Source: Rhodoferax sediminis (GTDB taxonomy: Bacteria; Pseudomonadota; Gammaproteobacteria; Burkholderiales; Burkholderiaceae_C). From it: 64,000 nucleotides of DNA. Under the pieces are notes generated by a model. It ran no database searches. It was not told the origin of the DNA and was given only the letters and a program-made list of their open reading frames with translations. Where the stretch lies: the NCBI RefSeq assembly GCF_006970865.1, contig NZ_CP035503.1, forward strand, positions 2,183,001 to 2,247,000, in the 5' to 3' direction. Position numbers and translations under genes: made by a program. This document shows positions 9,183-20,102 of the stretch, in pieces (the first letter of the stretch is position 1; every line of letters starts with the position of its first letter).

Positions 9183-9935
9183 ATGAACACACATCTGCTG
9201 ATCGGGACGGGCCCGCGCAAGGTCATTGCCCTGCACGGCTGGTTTGGCCACGCCAGGGGCTGGGGGCCGCTGGTGGACGTGCTGGATACGCAAGACTTCA
9301 GCTACGCCTTCATGGATTGCCGCGGCTACGGCGGCATGAGGGGCAGCGGCGGCCCCTACACGCTGGACCAAATCGCACAGGACGCGCTGGCGCTGGCCGA
9401 TGGCCTGGGCTGGCAGCGCTTTTCCCTGATAGGCCATTCGATGTGCGGCAGTGCGATCCAGCGCGTGCTGGTGGATGCGCCGGCCCGCGTCGAGAAACTG
9501 GTGGCCATCGCACCGGTGTCACCCAGCGGCATGGCGCTTGACAATGCGAGCTGGGCTTTTTTCTCGCGTACAACGAAGGATGCAGAGGCGCGCAAACGCC
9601 TCCTCGACATGACCACCGGCTTGCGCTTGACCAGCGTCTGGCTGGACCAGATGGTGGCCTCGTCGCTGGCCGAGTCCGACGAGGCGGCCTATGAGGCCTA
9701 CCTGACGGCCTGGGCGAAGACCGACTTTCACGCGCAGATCGAGGGCAACCCGGTGCAGATCAAGGTCATCGTCGGCGAGCACAACCCGCTCCTGGGCGCC
9801 GGGGCGATGGCGGACACCTACATGCAGTGGTACCCCAACGCCACGCTGGAAGTGATGGGCAACGCGGGCCACTACCCCATGAACGAGACGCCGATCGCGC
9901 TGGCCACGAGCATCGAGAAATTCCTGCGCGGCTGA
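9183..9935 (+). CDS. Alpha/beta-hydrolase fold protein
   Basis: Soluble hydrolase of 250 residues. Oxyanion region ALHGWFGHARGW near residue 15, nucleophile elbow LIGHSMCGSAIQ (Ser in G-H-S-M-C), acidic residue probably in VIVGEHNPLL, and histidine in GNAGHYPMNETP near the end. AAGGAG precedes the ATG at 9183. Alone on this strand; head-to-head with the DUF1624-type gene. Substrate unknown; the fold covers esterases, haloalkane dehalogenases and ring-cleavage hydrolases. Confidence 0.88.
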   Translation: MNTHLLIGTGPRKVIALHGWFGHARGWGPLVDVLDTQDFSYAFMDCRGYGGMRGSGGPYTLDQIAQDALALADGLGWQRFSLIGHSMCGSAIQRVLVDAPARVEKLVAIAPVSPSGMALDNASWAFFSRTTKDAEARKRLLDMTTGLRLTSVWLDQMVASSLAESDEAAYEAYLTAWAKTDFHAQIEGNPVQIKVIVGEHNPLLGAGAMADTYMQWYPNATLEVMGNAGHYPMNETPIALATSIEKFLRG

Positions 9936-10000
9936 CGGGACGGCTTTGGGACTGCCGGTATATTGCGAGGCGCCGTCAATGCGCCGTTGCGACCCGTTCT

Positions 10001-10243
10001 GACCGGAATCACGCCTCAGCCGCTCTGCACGGAGACCCGCATCAGGAAGGTTCCCTGTGCAAGTGCGGGCACGCCGCTGGCAAACGCCCACAACGGTATC
10101 ACCGGCAGCGCGATCAACGCGGCGATGCAGATCGCGCGCCGCCGGTCCAGCTTTTCCGACAGCGAACCGAAGATCGGCCCGCCAATGATCGCGCCGATAT
10201 TCCGCATGGTGATGAGCGACCTTTTCGCCTGGGTGTTTGACAT
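10001..10243 (-). pseudogene. Remnant of an MFS transporter
   Basis: An isolated minus-strand frame of about 60 recognisable residues contains NIGAIIGGPIFGSLSEKLDRRRAI and LIALPVIPLWAFASGVPALAQGTFLM, the TM2-loop-TM3 pattern of major facilitator transporters, with no rest of the gene. The in-frame TGA at 10016-10018 is followed by codons for Gly-Val-Ile-Pro-Val; I recall W-G-V-I-P-V at this place in related transporters, so a TGG-to-TGA change is likely. The rest of the 405-base gap between the hydrolase and the alcohol dehydrogenase shows nothing else. Confidence 0.7.
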
Positions 10244-10340
10244 GGGTCAGACGCTGGCGATCGGGGATGCGCCGCGCCGCCCACGCCGGTGCTAGATTGA
10301 CCTCTTCCGCATACCGTGCATCACGGACAAGGAGATACCG

Positions 10341-11441
10341 ATGGTTGCCATGATGAAAGCCGCCATATTCATCGAACCGGGCCGCATCGAGCTGGCCGAC
10401 AAGCCGATTCCCGGCGTGGGCCCGAACGATGCGCTGATCCGCATCACCACCACAACCATTTGCGGCACGGACGTGCACATCCTCAAGGGTGAGTATCCGG
10501 TGGCCAAGGGCCTGACGATTGGTCATGAGCCCGTCGGCGTGATCGAAAAGCTCGGCAGCGCCGTGCAGGGCTACAGCGAAGGCCAGCGCGTGATCGCCGG
10601 CGCCATCTGTCCCAACTTCAACTCCTACGCCGCGCAGGATGGCGTGCCCTCGCAGGACGGCAGCTACCTGGTGGCGCGCGGCCTGTGCGGCTGCCACGGC
10701 TACAAGGCCACGGCGGGCTGGCGCTTCGGCAACCTGATCGACGGCACGCAGGCCGAATACGTGCTGGTGCCCGACGCACAGGCCAACCTCGCACCGATCC
10801 CCGACGGCCTGACGGACGAGCAGGTGCTGATGTGCCCCGACATCATGTCCACCGGCTTCAAGGGCGCGGAGAACGCCAACATCCGGATCGGCGACACCGT
10901 GGCCGTGTTCGCGCAGGGCCCGATCGGCCTGTGCGCCACGGCGGGCGCGCGCCTGCTGGGCGCATCCACCATCGTCACGGTGGACAGCAACGAGCACCGG
11001 CTCTCCATCTCGAAGAAGATGGGCGCCGACGTCACGCTGAACTTCAAGCACTGCGACGTGGTCGACGAGATCATGAAGCTGACCGGCGGGCGCGGCGTGG
11101 ATGCGTCGATCGAGGCGCTGGGCACGCAGGGCACGTTCGAGTCGGCACTGCGCGTGCTCAAGCCCGGCGGCACGTTGTCCAGCCTGGGCGTGTATTCGAG
11201 CGACCTGACGATCCCGCTATCGGCCTTCGCCGCCGGCCTGGGCGATCACAAGATCAACACAGCGCTGTGCCCCGGCGGCAAGGAGCGCATGCGGCGCCTG
11301 CTCAACATCGTGGCATCGGGCCGCGTGGACCTGGGCGTGATGGTGACGCACCGCTACAGGCTCGACGACATCGTGGCTGCCTACGAGCTGTTTGCCAACC
11401 AGCGCGACGGTGTATTAAAGGTGGCCATCAAGCCGCATTGA
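10341..11441 (+). CDS. Zinc-dependent NAD(P) alcohol dehydrogenase (secondary-alcohol type)
   Basis: Medium-chain dehydrogenase of 366 residues. Catalytic-zinc site: Cys in TTICGTDVHILKG and GHEPVGVIEKLGSAV; Rossmann fold GDTVAVFAQGPIGLCATAGARLLGAS, with VDSNEHR after strand 2. The usual four-cysteine structural zinc lobe is not seen; the region around VIAGAICPNFNSYAAQD instead resembles the tetrameric secondary alcohol dehydrogenases (Cupriavidus/Thermoanaerobacter type). AAGGAGATACCG precedes the ATG at 10341. Convergent with purL, whose stop is 16 bases away. Confidence 0.9.
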   Translation: MVAMMKAAIFIEPGRIELADKPIPGVGPNDALIRITTTTICGTDVHILKGEYPVAKGLTIGHEPVGVIEKLGSAVQGYSEGQRVIAGAICPNFNSYAAQDGVPSQDGSYLVARGLCGCHGYKATAGWRFGNLIDGTQAEYVLVPDAQANLAPIPDGLTDEQVLMCPDIMSTGFKGAENANIRIGDTVAVFAQGPIGLCATAGARLLGASTIVTVDSNEHRLSISKKMGADVTLNFKHCDVVDEIMKLTGGRGVDASIEALGTQGTFESALRVLKPGGTLSSLGVYSSDLTIPLSAFAAGLGDHKINTALCPGGKERMRRLLNIVASGRVDLGVMVTHRYRLDDIVAAYELFANQRDGVLKVAIKPH

Positions 11442-11457
11442 CACGCCGGCCGCGACA

Positions 11458-14400
11458 CTAGCCCACCCAGCGCCGCGCGTTCTGCCAGAGCCGCAGCCAG
11501 GGGCTGAAGGCACTCGGGTCGCCCGAGGTCCAGCTCATCTGGATATTGCGGAACACGCGCTCGGGGTGCGGCATCATGGCCGTGAAGCGGCCGTCCTGCG
11601 TCGTGACCGCCGTCAGCCCGCCGGGACTGCCGTTGGGATTGAACGGGTAGGCCTCGGTGGCTCTGCCTGTGTTGTCGGTGAATCGCATCGCGGCGATCGC
11701 GCGGGCGGCGTCGCCCCGGTGCCTGAAATTGGCGAGGCCTTCGCCGTGCGCCACCGCGATCGGCAGGCGGCTGCCGGCCATGCCCGCAAAGAACAGGCTG
11801 GGCGAATCGAGCACTTCCACCATCGACAGTCGCGCCTCGAAACGCTCGCTCTGGTTGGTGGTGAAGCGCGGCCAGTCCTGCGCGCCGGGGATGATGTCGG
11901 CCAGCTCGGCAAACATCTGGCAGCCGTTGCACACGCCCAGGCCGAAGGTGTCGGGCCGCGCAAAGAAAGCCTTGAACTGCTCCGCCAGCGCCGGGTTGAA
12001 GGTGATGGAGCGGGCCCAGCCGATGCCCGCGCCCAGCGTGTCGCCGTAGCTGAACCCCCCGCAGGCCACGACGCCCTTGAAGTCGCGCAGGTTGGCGCGG
12101 CCGGTCTGCAGGTCGGTCATGTGCACGTCGAAGGCTTCAAAACCCGCCTCAGTGAAGGCATAGGCCATTTCCACATGCGAGTTGACGCCCTGCTCGCGCA
12201 GCACGGCCACCCTGGGCCGGCTCAGGTTCAGATATGGCGCTGCTACATTATCAAGAGCGCCTGGTGCAAGCTGGACATGGAGTCCGGGGTCATTTGGCTC
12301 ACCAACGGCAGCATGTTCGGCGTCCGCGCACACCGGGTTGTCGCGCTGCCCGCAGATCTTCCAGCTCACCGCATCCCAGGTCTGATGCAGGTCTTGCAGC
12401 CTGGCACTGAACACCGCCTTGGTGTCGCGCCAGATCTGCAGTTGCCCCTTGCCGGCATCGATCGTTGAACTGGCCGGCCGCGTCTTGCCGACGAAATGGC
12501 TGTGCCGGCTCAGGCCGTGCTCGCGCAGGGTTTGCATCACGTCGTTGCGCTCAGCAGTGCGCACCTGCAGCACCACGCCTAGCTCCTCGCTGAACAGGGC
12601 CTTGAGCGTGAGTTCTTCGCGCCGCGCGCTGACCTGGCCGGCCCAGTTCTTGGCGTCGCCATACTCGGCGCGGCTGTCGGCAATGCCGTCCCCCTCGGTC
12701 ACCAGCAGGTCCACATTCAGCGAGACGCCGACGTGGCCCGCAAACGCCATCTCGCACACGGTGGCGAACAGGCCGCCGTCGCTGCGGTCGTGGTAGGCCA
12801 GGATCTTGCCCTGTGCGCGCAGCGTGTTCACGGCGTTGACCAGGCGGACCAGGTCTTGCGGGTCATCGAGGTCGGGCACGGCGTCGCCGACCTGGCCCAG
12901 CGTTTGCGCCAGCATGCTGCCGCCCATGCGGTTCTGGCCCCGGCCGAGGTCGATCAGCACCAGCGTCGTGTCGGCCTCGGTCGCGTCGAGTTGCGGCGTG
13001 AGCGTGCCGCGCACATCGGCCAGCGTGGCGAAGGCCGTCACGATCAGGCTGACGGGTGAAGTGACTTTTTTGGGTGCATCGCCCGTGCCGGACTCGCCTT
13101 GCGGCGCGCTCCACTGCGTGCGCATGGACAGCGAATCCTTGCCCACGGGAATGGAAATGCCCAGCGCCGGGCACAGCTCCATGCCGACGGCCCGCACGGT
13201 CTCGTACAGCGCGGCGTCCTCGCCCGGTTCGCCGCAGGCCGCCATCCAGTTGGCGGAGAGCTTGACGCGCGCCAGTTCGATCGGCGCGGCCAGCAAATTG
13301 GTGATGCTTTCGGCCACCGCCATGCGGCCGGACGCCGGCGCGTTGACGGCCGCCAGCGGCGTGCGCTCGCCCAGACTCATGGCCTCGCCGGCGAAGCCTT
13401 TGTAATCGGCCAGCGTGACGGCGCAATCCGCCACGGGCACCTGCCACGGCCCGACCATCTGGTCGCGGTGCGACAGGCCGCCCACGGTGCGGTCGCCAAT
13501 GGTGATGAGGAAGCGCTTGGAGGCGACGGTGGCGCTCGACAGCACGTCGATGGCCGCCCTCTGCAGGCCGACACCGCTCAGGTCGATCGGCTTGAAGCGG
13601 CGCACCACGGTCGTGACGTCGCGGTGCATCTTGGGCGGCTTGCCCAGCAGCACGTTCATGGGCATGTGAACTGGAGCCCCCCTGCTGGCCACTGACGTGT
13701 CCTCGCAGCCCCCCGAGGGGGCTGCGCTTGCTTGGGGCGGCCCGGCGCGGCGCGCGGCCACTTCGTCATCAGACACGATGAGGTCTCTCTCTTCAGTCGC
13801 GACGCCCACCACGGCGAACGGGCAGCGTTCGCGCTCGCAGAAGGCCTGGAACTGCGCGAGCGATTCGGGCGCAATCGCGAGCACGTAGCGCTCCTGGCTT
13901 TCGTTGCACCAGATTTCCCGGGGTGCCAGGCCGGACTCCTCCAGCGGCACGGCGCGCAGGTCGAAGCGCGCGCCGCGCCCGGCGTCGTTGGTCAGCTCGG
14001 GAAAAGCGTTGGACAGGCCGCCGGCACCGACGTCGTGGATCGCCAGGATCGGGTTCGCCTCGCCCAGGGCCCAGCAGTGGTTGATGACCTCCTGCGCCCG
14101 GCGCTCGATCTCGGGGTTGCCGCGCTGCACCGAATCGAAGTCCAGTTCGGCTGCGTTGGCACCGCTGGCCATGGAACTGGCCGCGCTGCCGCCCATGCCG
14201 ATGCGCATGCCCGGGCCGCCAAGCTGGATCAGCAGGCTGCCGGCCGGGAAGTCAATCTTGTGGGTCAGGCCGGCGTCGATGGTGCCCAGGCCGCCCGCGA
14301 TCATGATGGGCTTGTGGTAGCCGCGCCGGATCGTATCCACGTCGGACGCCACGGTCTGCTCGTACTCGCGGAAGTAGCCCAGCAGGTTGGGCCGGCCAAA

Positions 14401-15579
14401 TTCGTTGTTGAAGGCGGCGCCGCCGAGCGGGCCCTCGGTCATGATCTGCAGCGGGCTGGCGATGTGCCCGGGCTTGCCGCCCGGCTGGTCGGACCAGCCG
14501 TCCCAGAGTCTGGATACCGAAAAGCCCGTCAAACCCGCCTTGGGCTTGGAGCCGCGCCCGGTGGCGCCCTCGTCGCGGATTTCGCCGCCCGCGCCGGTCG
14601 AGGCGCCCGGGAACGGCGAAATCGCGGTGGGGTGGTTGTGGGTCTCCACCTTCATCAGCACGTGACTCAGGGCACTATTCTTTTCATAGCTGACAGCGCC
14701 CGTCCCGCCTGGGGTTGAAGGCGATTTTGCGATGAACCGCTCAATGGCCGTGCCTTCCATCACCGAGGCGTTGTCCGAGTACGCCACCACCGTGTGCTGC
14801 GGGCTGGCCTGGTGCGTGTGGCGAATCATGCCGAACAGGCTGCGTTCCTGCACCGCGCCGTCGATCGTGAATTCGGCGTTGAAAATCTTGTGCCGGCAAT
14901 GCTCGCTGTTGGCCTGCGCAAACATCATCAGCTCCACGTCGCTGGGGTTGCGCCCCAGCCGGGTGAAGGCGGCCACGAGGTAGTCCATTTCATCGTCGGC
15001 CAGCGCCAGGCCGAACTGGCTGTTGGCCTGTGCCAGCGCCGCCCTGCCCCCGTCGAGCACATCCACATAGGCCATGGGCGCCGCATGCAGTTCGGTGAAC
15101 AGACCGGCGGCCGCATCGCGGTCGAACATGACGCTCTCGGTCATGCGGTCATGCAGCAGGGCCGCCACTTGCAGCAACTGCTCCTGGTTCAGCGCCGGCT
15201 TGCCGAGCAAACTGGCTTTTAGCGTGAGCCGGTACTCGGTGATGCGCTCGATGCGCTTGACGGCCAGCGCGCAGTTGTGCGCAATATCGGTCGCCTTGGA
15301 CGCCCAGGGCGAAACGGTGCCAAAACGCGGCGTGACGACGACCAGCGCGCCGTCGGCAGCGCCTTTCGCCGCCTGATAAGGCTCCCCATACGTGAGCAAG
15401 GCCGCCAGCTGCGCCCGCTCCGCATCGCTCGGGGCCTCGGCGGATGCCACCAGATGGACGAATCGGGCGGCGACGCCGCTGATCCTGTCGTGGACCGCCT
15501 GCAGTTGGGGCAGAAGTTGCTGGGCGCGGAAGTCGCTAAGGGCATTGCCGCCCTCAAGCTGGGTAAGGTGCAGGGTCAC
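11458..15579 (-). CDS. purL: Phosphoribosylformylglycinamidine synthase (large single-chain form)
   Basis: Fourth step of purine synthesis: FGAR + ATP + glutamine to FGAM. 1373 residues, longer than the roughly 1300 usual in proteobacteria. Synthetase part: [10 protein letters not shown] near residue 235 and [25 protein letters not shown] motif near 315; second half [11 protein letters not shown] onwards; C-terminal glutaminase with GVCNGCQMF (nucleophile Cys) and [11 protein letters not shown]. Start is GTG at 15579. The extra length comes at least partly from three repeats read in frame: two family-B copies (residues about 284-303 and 1095-1112) and one family-A copy (about 612-636). Confidence 0.95.
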   Translation of the reverse strand: MTLHLTQLEGGNALSDFRAQQLLPQLQAVHDRISGVAARFVHLVASAEAPSDAERAQLAALLTYGEPYQAAKGAADGALVVVTPRFGTVSPWASKATDIAHNCALAVKRIERITEYRLTLKASLLGKPALNQEQLLQVAALLHDRMTESVMFDRDAAAGLFTELHAAPMAYVDVLDGGRAALAQANSQFGLALADDEMDYLVAAFTRLGRNPSDVELMMFAQANSEHCRHKIFNAEFTIDGAVQERSLFGMIRHTHQASPQHTVVAYSDNASVMEGTAIERFIAKSPSTPGGTGAVSYEKNSALSHVLMKVETHNHPTAISPFPGASTGAGGEIRDEGATGRGSKPKAGLTGFSVSRLWDGWSDQPGGKPGHIASPLQIMTEGPLGGAAFNNEFGRPNLLGYFREYEQTVASDVDTIRRGYHKPIMIAGGLGTIDAGLTHKIDFPAGSLLIQLGGPGMRIGMGGSAASSMASGANAAELDFDSVQRGNPEIERRAQEVINHCWALGEANPILAIHDVGAGGLSNAFPELTNDAGRGARFDLRAVPLEESGLAPREIWCNESQERYVLAIAPESLAQFQAFCERERCPFAVVGVATEERDLIVSDDEVAARRAGPPQASAAPSGGCEDTSVASRGAPVHMPMNVLLGKPPKMHRDVTTVVRRFKPIDLSGVGLQRAAIDVLSSATVASKRFLITIGDRTVGGLSHRDQMVGPWQVPVADCAVTLADYKGFAGEAMSLGERTPLAAVNAPASGRMAVAESITNLLAAPIELARVKLSANWMAACGEPGEDAALYETVRAVGMELCPALGISIPVGKDSLSMRTQWSAPQGESGTGDAPKKVTSPVSLIVTAFATLADVRGTLTPQLDATEADTTLVLIDLGRGQNRMGGSMLAQTLGQVGDAVPDLDDPQDLVRLVNAVNTLRAQGKILAYHDRSDGGLFATVCEMAFAGHVGVSLNVDLLVTEGDGIADSRAEYGDAKNWAGQVSARREELTLKALFSEELGVVLQVRTAERNDVMQTLREHGLSRHSHFVGKTRPASSTIDAGKGQLQIWRDTKAVFSARLQDLHQTWDAVSWKICGQRDNPVCADAEHAAVGEPNDPGLHVQLAPGALDNVAAPYLNLSRPRVAVLREQGVNSHVEMAYAFTEAGFEAFDVHMTDLQTGRANLRDFKGVVACGGFSYGDTLGAGIGWARSITFNPALAEQFKAFFARPDTFGLGVCNGCQMFAELADIIPGAQDWPRFTTNQSERFEARLSMVEVLDSPSLFFAGMAGSRLPIAVAHGEGLANFRHRGDAARAIAAMRFTDNTGRATEAYPFNPNGSPGGLTAVTTQDGRFTAMMPHPERVFRNIQMSWTSGDPSAFSPWLRLWQNARRWVG
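12242..12295 (+). repeat. Family-B repeat inside purL (before the glutaminase domain)
   Basis: GCTACATTATCAAGAGCGC (19 nt), 18-nt spacer, then GGAGTCCGGGGTCATTT, a worn form of the second box. It is antisense to purL and is translated in the linker preceding the PurL glutaminase domain ([13 protein letters not shown]). Confidence 0.65.
13672..13744 (+). repeat. Family-A repeat inside purL
   Basis: 73 nt beginning TGGAGCCCCCCTGCT and ending CTTGGGGCGGCCCG, with a central AGCCCCC-CGA-GGGGGCT palindrome. Aligns without gaps to the copy in glnD (58 of 73 positions by eye). It is antisense to purL and is read in frame as a Pro/Ala/Ser/Gly-rich insert between [10 protein letters not shown] and [13 protein letters not shown]. 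Confidence 0.85.
14671..14728 (+). repeat. Family-B repeat inside purL (before the conserved ETHNHP motif)
   Basis: ACTATTCTTTTCATAGCTG (19 nt), 18-nt spacer, then GGGGTTGAAGGCGATTTTG. Antisense to purL, translated as [22 protein letters not shown] residues. From memory of the E. coli enzyme, this stretch is about seven residues longer here. Confidence 0.75.
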
Positions 15580-15690
15580 TTATTAGGGCCTGGTTCGGGT
15601 GGGGACGGCAGCAGACACGAGCCATCCGTAAAAACCCTTTATTTTACGCAGGCCAACAATCGTCCAAGGAGTGGTCCACGGCCTGTTGCA

Positions 15691-15978
15691 TTAACCACCG
15701 GACTTTTTGAAGATGACAAACAGGACCAACAGCACAACGGTCCAGACCATGGCAATCAGGATCGGATGCCAAGTCTTTGCGGGCTGGCGAAACTCATCGT
15801 TGTAGGTTGAATCCCGCCGGCGCTGCGCGTTGGATCGGGAGCCTCGAAACTGCTTCGGGAAATAACGAGGGTCGGGAGTCTGCTGCTTGCGCTTGCTCCT
15901 CCATAGATTCCATTTGGGTCTTAGACCAGCTCGCCGACGCTGGATGTTCCGATACCAATCCCTGTCATCAAGGCTCAT
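15691..15978 (-). CDS. Small membrane-anchored protein of unknown function
   Basis: 95 residues. A basic, polar N-terminal part (DDRDWYRNIQRRR, then many Arg/Lys) is followed by one C-terminal membrane helix, WHPILIAMVWTVVLLVLFVIF, so it is probably tail-anchored. Start at 15978 is preceded by AAGGGGAATT. It follows the secreted Cys-containing protein by 26 bases on the same strand, so the two may form an operon. No family recognised. Confidence 0.65.
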   Translation of the reverse strand: MSLDDRDWYRNIQRRRAGLRPKWNLWRSKRKQQTPDPRYFPKQFRGSRSNAQRRRDSTYNDEFRQPAKTWHPILIAMVWTVVLLVLFVIFKKSGG

Positions 15979-16004
15979 TTTTAATTCCCCTTGTTGAAAG
16001 TCTT

Positions 16005-16418
16005 CTACTGCATGGAGCAGCCCAATCGCTGCTGCTCGGCATGAATGCCCTTCCAACGCATCTGGTCCGTATTGATGATCTCTATCGGCTGCAACTTCCG
16101 GTTCTCATAACGGCTCCATATCTCGGCCCGCTCAGCATGCAACTGGAGGCAGCGGGTATTTCGCTCGACCTGCTGAGCCTGGGCTTGCCGCTGCGCCGCT
16201 GCCGCCGAGGCAGCGTTTACTTCGCCCTTGGCAAGATTGACTTGCTGTTCAAACGACATGCCATCCGGAACGCTGACAATGCGCTCGACAAAGGCTTGGT
16301 GCTGGTTGCAGTGGGCCTTAGCCCAAAAGGTGCTGTCGTTGTAGGCCTTGCACAAGTAGATAGTGTCAGCCTGTGCTGCCGCTGACAGCAGCAGTACTGC
16401 AAATAAAAGCATTCTCAC
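16005..16418 (-). CDS. Secreted small protein of unknown function with conserved cysteines
   Basis: 137 residues. Signal peptide MRMLLFAVLLLSAAAQA, then DTIYLCKAYNDSTFWAKAHCNQHQAFVERIVSVP, a pattern I recall from hypothetical proteins of Comamonadaceae, then an Ala/Gln-rich helix and a C-terminal Cys pair (TRCLQLHAERAEIW and LGCSMQ). The GTG at 16418 is chosen because GGAGG lies eight bases upstream; ATG codons at 16412 or 16442 are alternatives. Four cysteines suggest disulfides in the periplasm (inference). Confidence 0.6.
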   Translation of the reverse strand: MRMLLFAVLLLSAAAQADTIYLCKAYNDSTFWAKAHCNQHQAFVERIVSVPDGMSFEQQVNLAKGEVNAASAAAAQRQAQAQQVERNTRCLQLHAERAEIWSRYENRKLQPIEIINTDQMRWKGIHAEQQRLGCSMQ

Positions 16419-16577
16419 TATCCCACCCTCCCCTTTGATCAAAGTTTACTGGATATGGGAGGGCCGTACAGTGACCTGCAGGCGGTCACCGATCGTCATC
16501 ATGAATCGTTTGCGCGCCTGTCGAACTGACGCACCGGCTACCTGCGGGCAAATTCACCCAGTGGGATAATTACGGCC

Positions 16578-17411
16578 ATGAGCATTACCTACAAAGACGA
16601 AGAAGGCATCCGCGGCATGCGCGTTGCCGGAAGATTGGCCTCCGAGCTGCTGGACTACCTGACGCCCTACGTGAAAGTCGGCGTCACCACCAACGAGCTG
16701 GACAAGCTGGCGTACGACTACATCACCCAGGTGCAGGAGGCGATTCCGGCGCCGCTGAACTACACCGGCGGCGGCAACATCCCCTACCCCAAGTCGATCT
16801 GCACCTCGGTCAACCATCAGGTGTGCCACGGCATCCCCAACGACAAGCCGTTGAAAAAAGGCGACAGCGTCAACATCGACGTGACCGTGATCAAGAACGG
16901 CTGGCACGGCGACACCAGCCGCATGTTCATCGTGGGCGAAGGCTCCATCCTGGCCAGGCGGCTGTCGGCGCTGACGTATGAGGCGATGTGGCACGGCATC
17001 CAACTGGTCAAACCCGGCATCCACCTGGGCGACATTGGCCATGTCATCCAGCGCTTTGCCGAGAGCAACGGCTTTTCCGTGGTGCGCGAATTTTGCGGCC
17101 ACGGCATTGGCCGGGTGTTCCATGAAGAGCCACAGGTGCTGCATTACGGCAAGCCCGGCACCATGGAGATGCTGAAAACCGGCATGACCTTCACCATCGA
17201 GCCGATGATCAACGCGGGCAAAAAGGAAATCAAGGAAGGCCCGGAAAAAGACGGTTGGAGCATTGTGACCAAGGACCATTCCCTGTCGGCCCAGTGGGAG
17301 CACACCATCCTGGTCACCGAGACCGGCTACGAGGTGCTCACGCTCTCCGCGGGCAGCCCGCCGCCGCCGCCTTTTGTCAACGCACAGGTCAACGCACAGG
17401 CGAATGCCTGA
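16578..17411 (+). CDS. map: Type I methionine aminopeptidase
   Basis: Removes the initiator methionine after deformylation. 277 residues. Metal ligands visible in [19 protein letters not shown] (two Asp), [13 protein letters not shown] (His), FTIEPMI (Glu) and [11 protein letters not shown] (Glu); also [16 protein letters not shown] proline run and [10 protein letters not shown] tail extend the C-terminus beyond the normal end. Overlaps the start of glnD by 8 bases. The deformylase gene def is nearby on the other strand. Confidence 0.96.
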   Translation: MSITYKDEEGIRGMRVAGRLASELLDYLTPYVKVGVTTNELDKLAYDYITQVQEAIPAPLNYTGGGNIPYPKSICTSVNHQVCHGIPNDKPLKKGDSVNIDVTVIKNGWHGDTSRMFIVGEGSILARRLSALTYEAMWHGIQLVKPGIHLGDIGHVIQRFAESNGFSVVREFCGHGIGRVFHEEPQVLHYGKPGTMEMLKTGMTFTIEPMINAGKKEIKEGPEKDGWSIVTKDHSLSAQWEHTILVTETGYEVLTLSAGSPPPPPFVNAQVNAQANA

Positions 17412-20079
17412 CCTGCAAACCCTTCGAGACGACTACCGTCTCCAGAAAGCCGCGCTGTTCCAGTCGGTGCGCACCAGCGGCGCATCCACGCGCGGCATTC
17501 ACAGCGTGCTGCACAAGCTGGCCCGCCAGGCCGACGCCCTGCTCCAGGCCCTGTGGCAGATGGCGGCGTTCTCCGAGCAGCTGGCATTGGTCGCGGTGGG
17601 TGGCTACGGGCGCGGCGAGCTGTTTCCGTACTCGGATGTGGACGTCGTGCTGCTGCTGCCCGACGACCTGAATCCCGACGACAACGCACCGCTCAAGCGG
17701 CAGATCGAGGCCTTCATCGGTAGTTGCTGGGACACCGGGCTGGAGATCGGCTCGAGCGTACGCACGGTGTCGGACTGCGTGGCCGAAGCCGCCAAGGACG
17801 TGACGGTGCAGACCTCGCTGCTGGAGTCGCGCCTAGTCACCGGCAGCAAAACCCTGTTTGCGGAATTTGGCCGGCGCTTTGACGCCGCGATGGATCCCGC
17901 GGCGTTCTTCGTGGCCAAGACGCTGGAGCTGCGCCAGCGCCACACCAAGTTCGAGAACACGCCCTACGCGCTGGAGCCCAACTGCAAGGAGTCGCCCGGC
18001 GGCCTGCGCGACCTGCAGGTGATCCTGTGGGTGGCCAGGGCGGCAGGCCTGGGCAAGAGCTGGGACGAACTGGCAAGAGGTGGCCTGGCGACGGCGTTCG
18101 AGGCCCGGCAGATCAAGCGCAACGAGGCGCTCTTGTGCCTGATCCGCGCGCGGCTGCACCTGCTGGCGCACCGGCGCGAAGACCGCCTGGTGTTCGATCT
18201 GCAAACCGCCGTAGCCGAGTCCTTCGGCTATGGAGCCCCCACGCTCGGCACCAGCGTGTCCTCGCTGCCCCCCGAGGGGGCTGTTTCGCCTGGGGGCGGC
18301 CCGTCGGCGAAACGTCCCGCAATGCGTTCCAGCGAATCGCTGATGCGCCGCTACTACTGGGCGGCCAAGGCGGTGACCCAGCTCAACCAGATCCTGCTGC
18401 TGAACATCGAGGAGCGTTTGAGCTCGTCCGCGCACGAACTGCATCCGATCAACGAGCGCTTCTTCGAGAAGGCCGGCATGATCGAGGTGGCCAGCGACGA
18501 TCTGTACGAGAAGCAGCCGCACGCGATTCTCGAAACCTTCCTGCTGTACGAAACCACGGTCGGCGTCAAGGGTCTGTCGGCCCGCACCCTGCGCGCGCTG
18601 TACAACGTGCGCGGCGTGATGGATGGCCAGTTTCGGCGTGACCCGGTGAATCGCGAAAACTTCAAGCGCATCCTGCAGCAGCCCGAAGGCATCACGCACG
18701 CCATGCGGCTGATGAACCAGACCTCGGTGCTGGGGCGCTACCTGTGGGTGTTCCGCCGCATCGTCGGGCAGATGCAGCACGACCTATTCCATGTGTACAC
18801 GGTGGACCAGCACATTCTGATGGTGCTGCGCAACGTGCGGCGTTTCTTCATCGCCGAGCATGCCCACGAATACCCGTTCTGCTCGCAGCTCGCCGCGGGA
18901 TGGGACAAGCCCTGGATCCTGTACACCGCCGCGCTGTTCCACGATATTGCCAAGGGCCGCGGTGGCGACCATTCCGAGCTGGGCGCCAGCGAAGTGCGGC
19001 GCTTTTGCCGCCAGCACGACATCGCCGGCGAGGACATCAGGCTGATCGAATTCCTGGTCAGGGAACACCTCAGCATGAGCCGGATCGCGCAGAAGCAGGA
19101 CCTGGGCGACCCCGACGTGATTGCGGCCTTTGCCAAACGCGTCGGCAACGAGCGCTACCTGACCGCGCTGTACCTGCTCACCGTGGCCGACATCCGCGGC
19201 ACCAGCCCCAAGGTCTGGAACGCCTGGAAGGGCAAGCTGCTGGAAGACCTGTACCGGCTTGCGCTGCGCGTGCTGGGCGGCCGTGCACCCGACCCCGGTG
19301 CCGACGTTGAAGCGCGCAAGCGCGAGGCGCTGGTGATGCTGGCCCTGCACGCCGAACCCTTCGAGGCCTACAAGGCGCTATGGGACACGCTCGATGTGGG
19401 CTACTTCATGCGCCACGACGCGGCCGACATCGCCTGGCACGCGCGCCAGCTGTCGCGCCATGTGGCACGGCAAGCCGGCGCTACCGCGCCCGCCATGTCC
19501 AAGGCCATCGTGCGCGCGCGCCTGTCACCGGTCGGCGAAGGCCTGCAGGTGCTGGTGTACACGCCCGACAAGCCCGACCTGTTTGCACGCATCTGCGGCT
19601 ATTTCGACCAGGCCAGCCTCAGCATTCTGGATGCCAAGGTGCACACCACCAGCAACGGCTTCGCGCTCGACACCTTCCAGGTGGTCACCTCGTTTTTGCC
19701 GGAGCATTACCGCGAACTCGTCAGGATGGTGGAAGCCGGCGTGGCGCATGCCATTGAACAGCCCGGTGAGCTGCCCGCCCCGAGTCGCGGCCGCGTGTCG
19801 CGCCGTGTCAGGAGCTTTCCCGTGACGCCGCGCGTCGAGCTGGCCCCGGACGAGAAGGCGCAGCGCTGGCTGCTCAGCATCTCGGCCAGCGACCGCGTCG
19901 GCCTGCTCTACTCGGTGGCGCGCGTGCTGGCCCGCCACAAGCTCAACCTGCAACTGGCCAAGGTCACGACTCTGGGCGAGCGGGTGGAAGACACCTTCCT
20001 GATCGACGGGCCCGAGCTGCAACACAACCGCGCGCAGATCGAGATTGAGACCGAGTTGCTGGAAGCCCTGAACGCCTGA
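17404..20079 (+). CDS. glnD: Bifunctional uridylyltransferase/uridylyl-removing enzyme GlnD
   Basis: Nitrogen sensor that uridylylates and deuridylylates the PII proteins according to glutamine. 891 residues. Nucleotidyltransferase motif [19 protein letters not shown] near residue 66; HD domain around residue 512 ([17 protein letters not shown]); two ACT domains near 714 ([18 protein letters not shown]) and 820 ([17 protein letters not shown]). Start at 17404 lies within the end of map, so expression is probably coupled. A family-A repeat is read in frame at residues about 276-300, between the nucleotidyltransferase region and [13 protein letters not shown]. Confidence 0.96.
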   Translation: MPDLQTLRDDYRLQKAALFQSVRTSGASTRGIHSVLHKLARQADALLQALWQMAAFSEQLALVAVGGYGRGELFPYSDVDVVLLLPDDLNPDDNAPLKRQIEAFIGSCWDTGLEIGSSVRTVSDCVAEAAKDVTVQTSLLESRLVTGSKTLFAEFGRRFDAAMDPAAFFVAKTLELRQRHTKFENTPYALEPNCKESPGGLRDLQVILWVARAAGLGKSWDELARGGLATAFEARQIKRNEALLCLIRARLHLLAHRREDRLVFDLQTAVAESFGYGAPTLGTSVSSLPPEGAVSPGGGPSAKRPAMRSSESLMRRYYWAAKAVTQLNQILLLNIEERLSSSAHELHPINERFFEKAGMIEVASDDLYEKQPHAILETFLLYETTVGVKGLSARTLRALYNVRGVMDGQFRRDPVNRENFKRILQQPEGITHAMRLMNQTSVLGRYLWVFRRIVGQMQHDLFHVYTVDQHILMVLRNVRRFFIAEHAHEYPFCSQLAAGWDKPWILYTAALFHDIAKGRGGDHSELGASEVRRFCRQHDIAGEDIRLIEFLVREHLSMSRIAQKQDLGDPDVIAAFAKRVGNERYLTALYLLTVADIRGTSPKVWNAWKGKLLEDLYRLALRVLGGRAPDPGADVEARKREALVMLALHAEPFEAYKALWDTLDVGYFMRHDAADIAWHARQLSRHVARQAGATAPAMSKAIVRARLSPVGEGLQVLVYTPDKPDLFARICGYFDQASLSILDAKVHTTSNGFALDTFQVVTSFLPEHYRELVRMVEAGVAHAIEQPGELPAPSRGRVSRRVRSFPVTPRVELAPDEKAQRWLLSISASDRVGLLYSVARVLARHKLNLQLAKVTTLGERVEDTFLIDGPELQHNRAQIEIETELLEALNA
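18231..18303 (+). repeat. Family-A repeat inside glnD
   Basis: 73 nt, TGGAGCCCCCACGCTCGGC to CTGGGGGCGGCCCG, with the central CCCCCCGAGGGGGC palindrome and an outer GCCCCCA/TGGGGGC pair. Same length as the purL copy. Sense to glnD, translated as [18 protein letters not shown] followed by SPGGGPS, a low-complexity insert. Confidence 0.85.
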
Positions 20080-20102
20080 AGCGTGCGCAGGAACGCCCCG
20101 TT

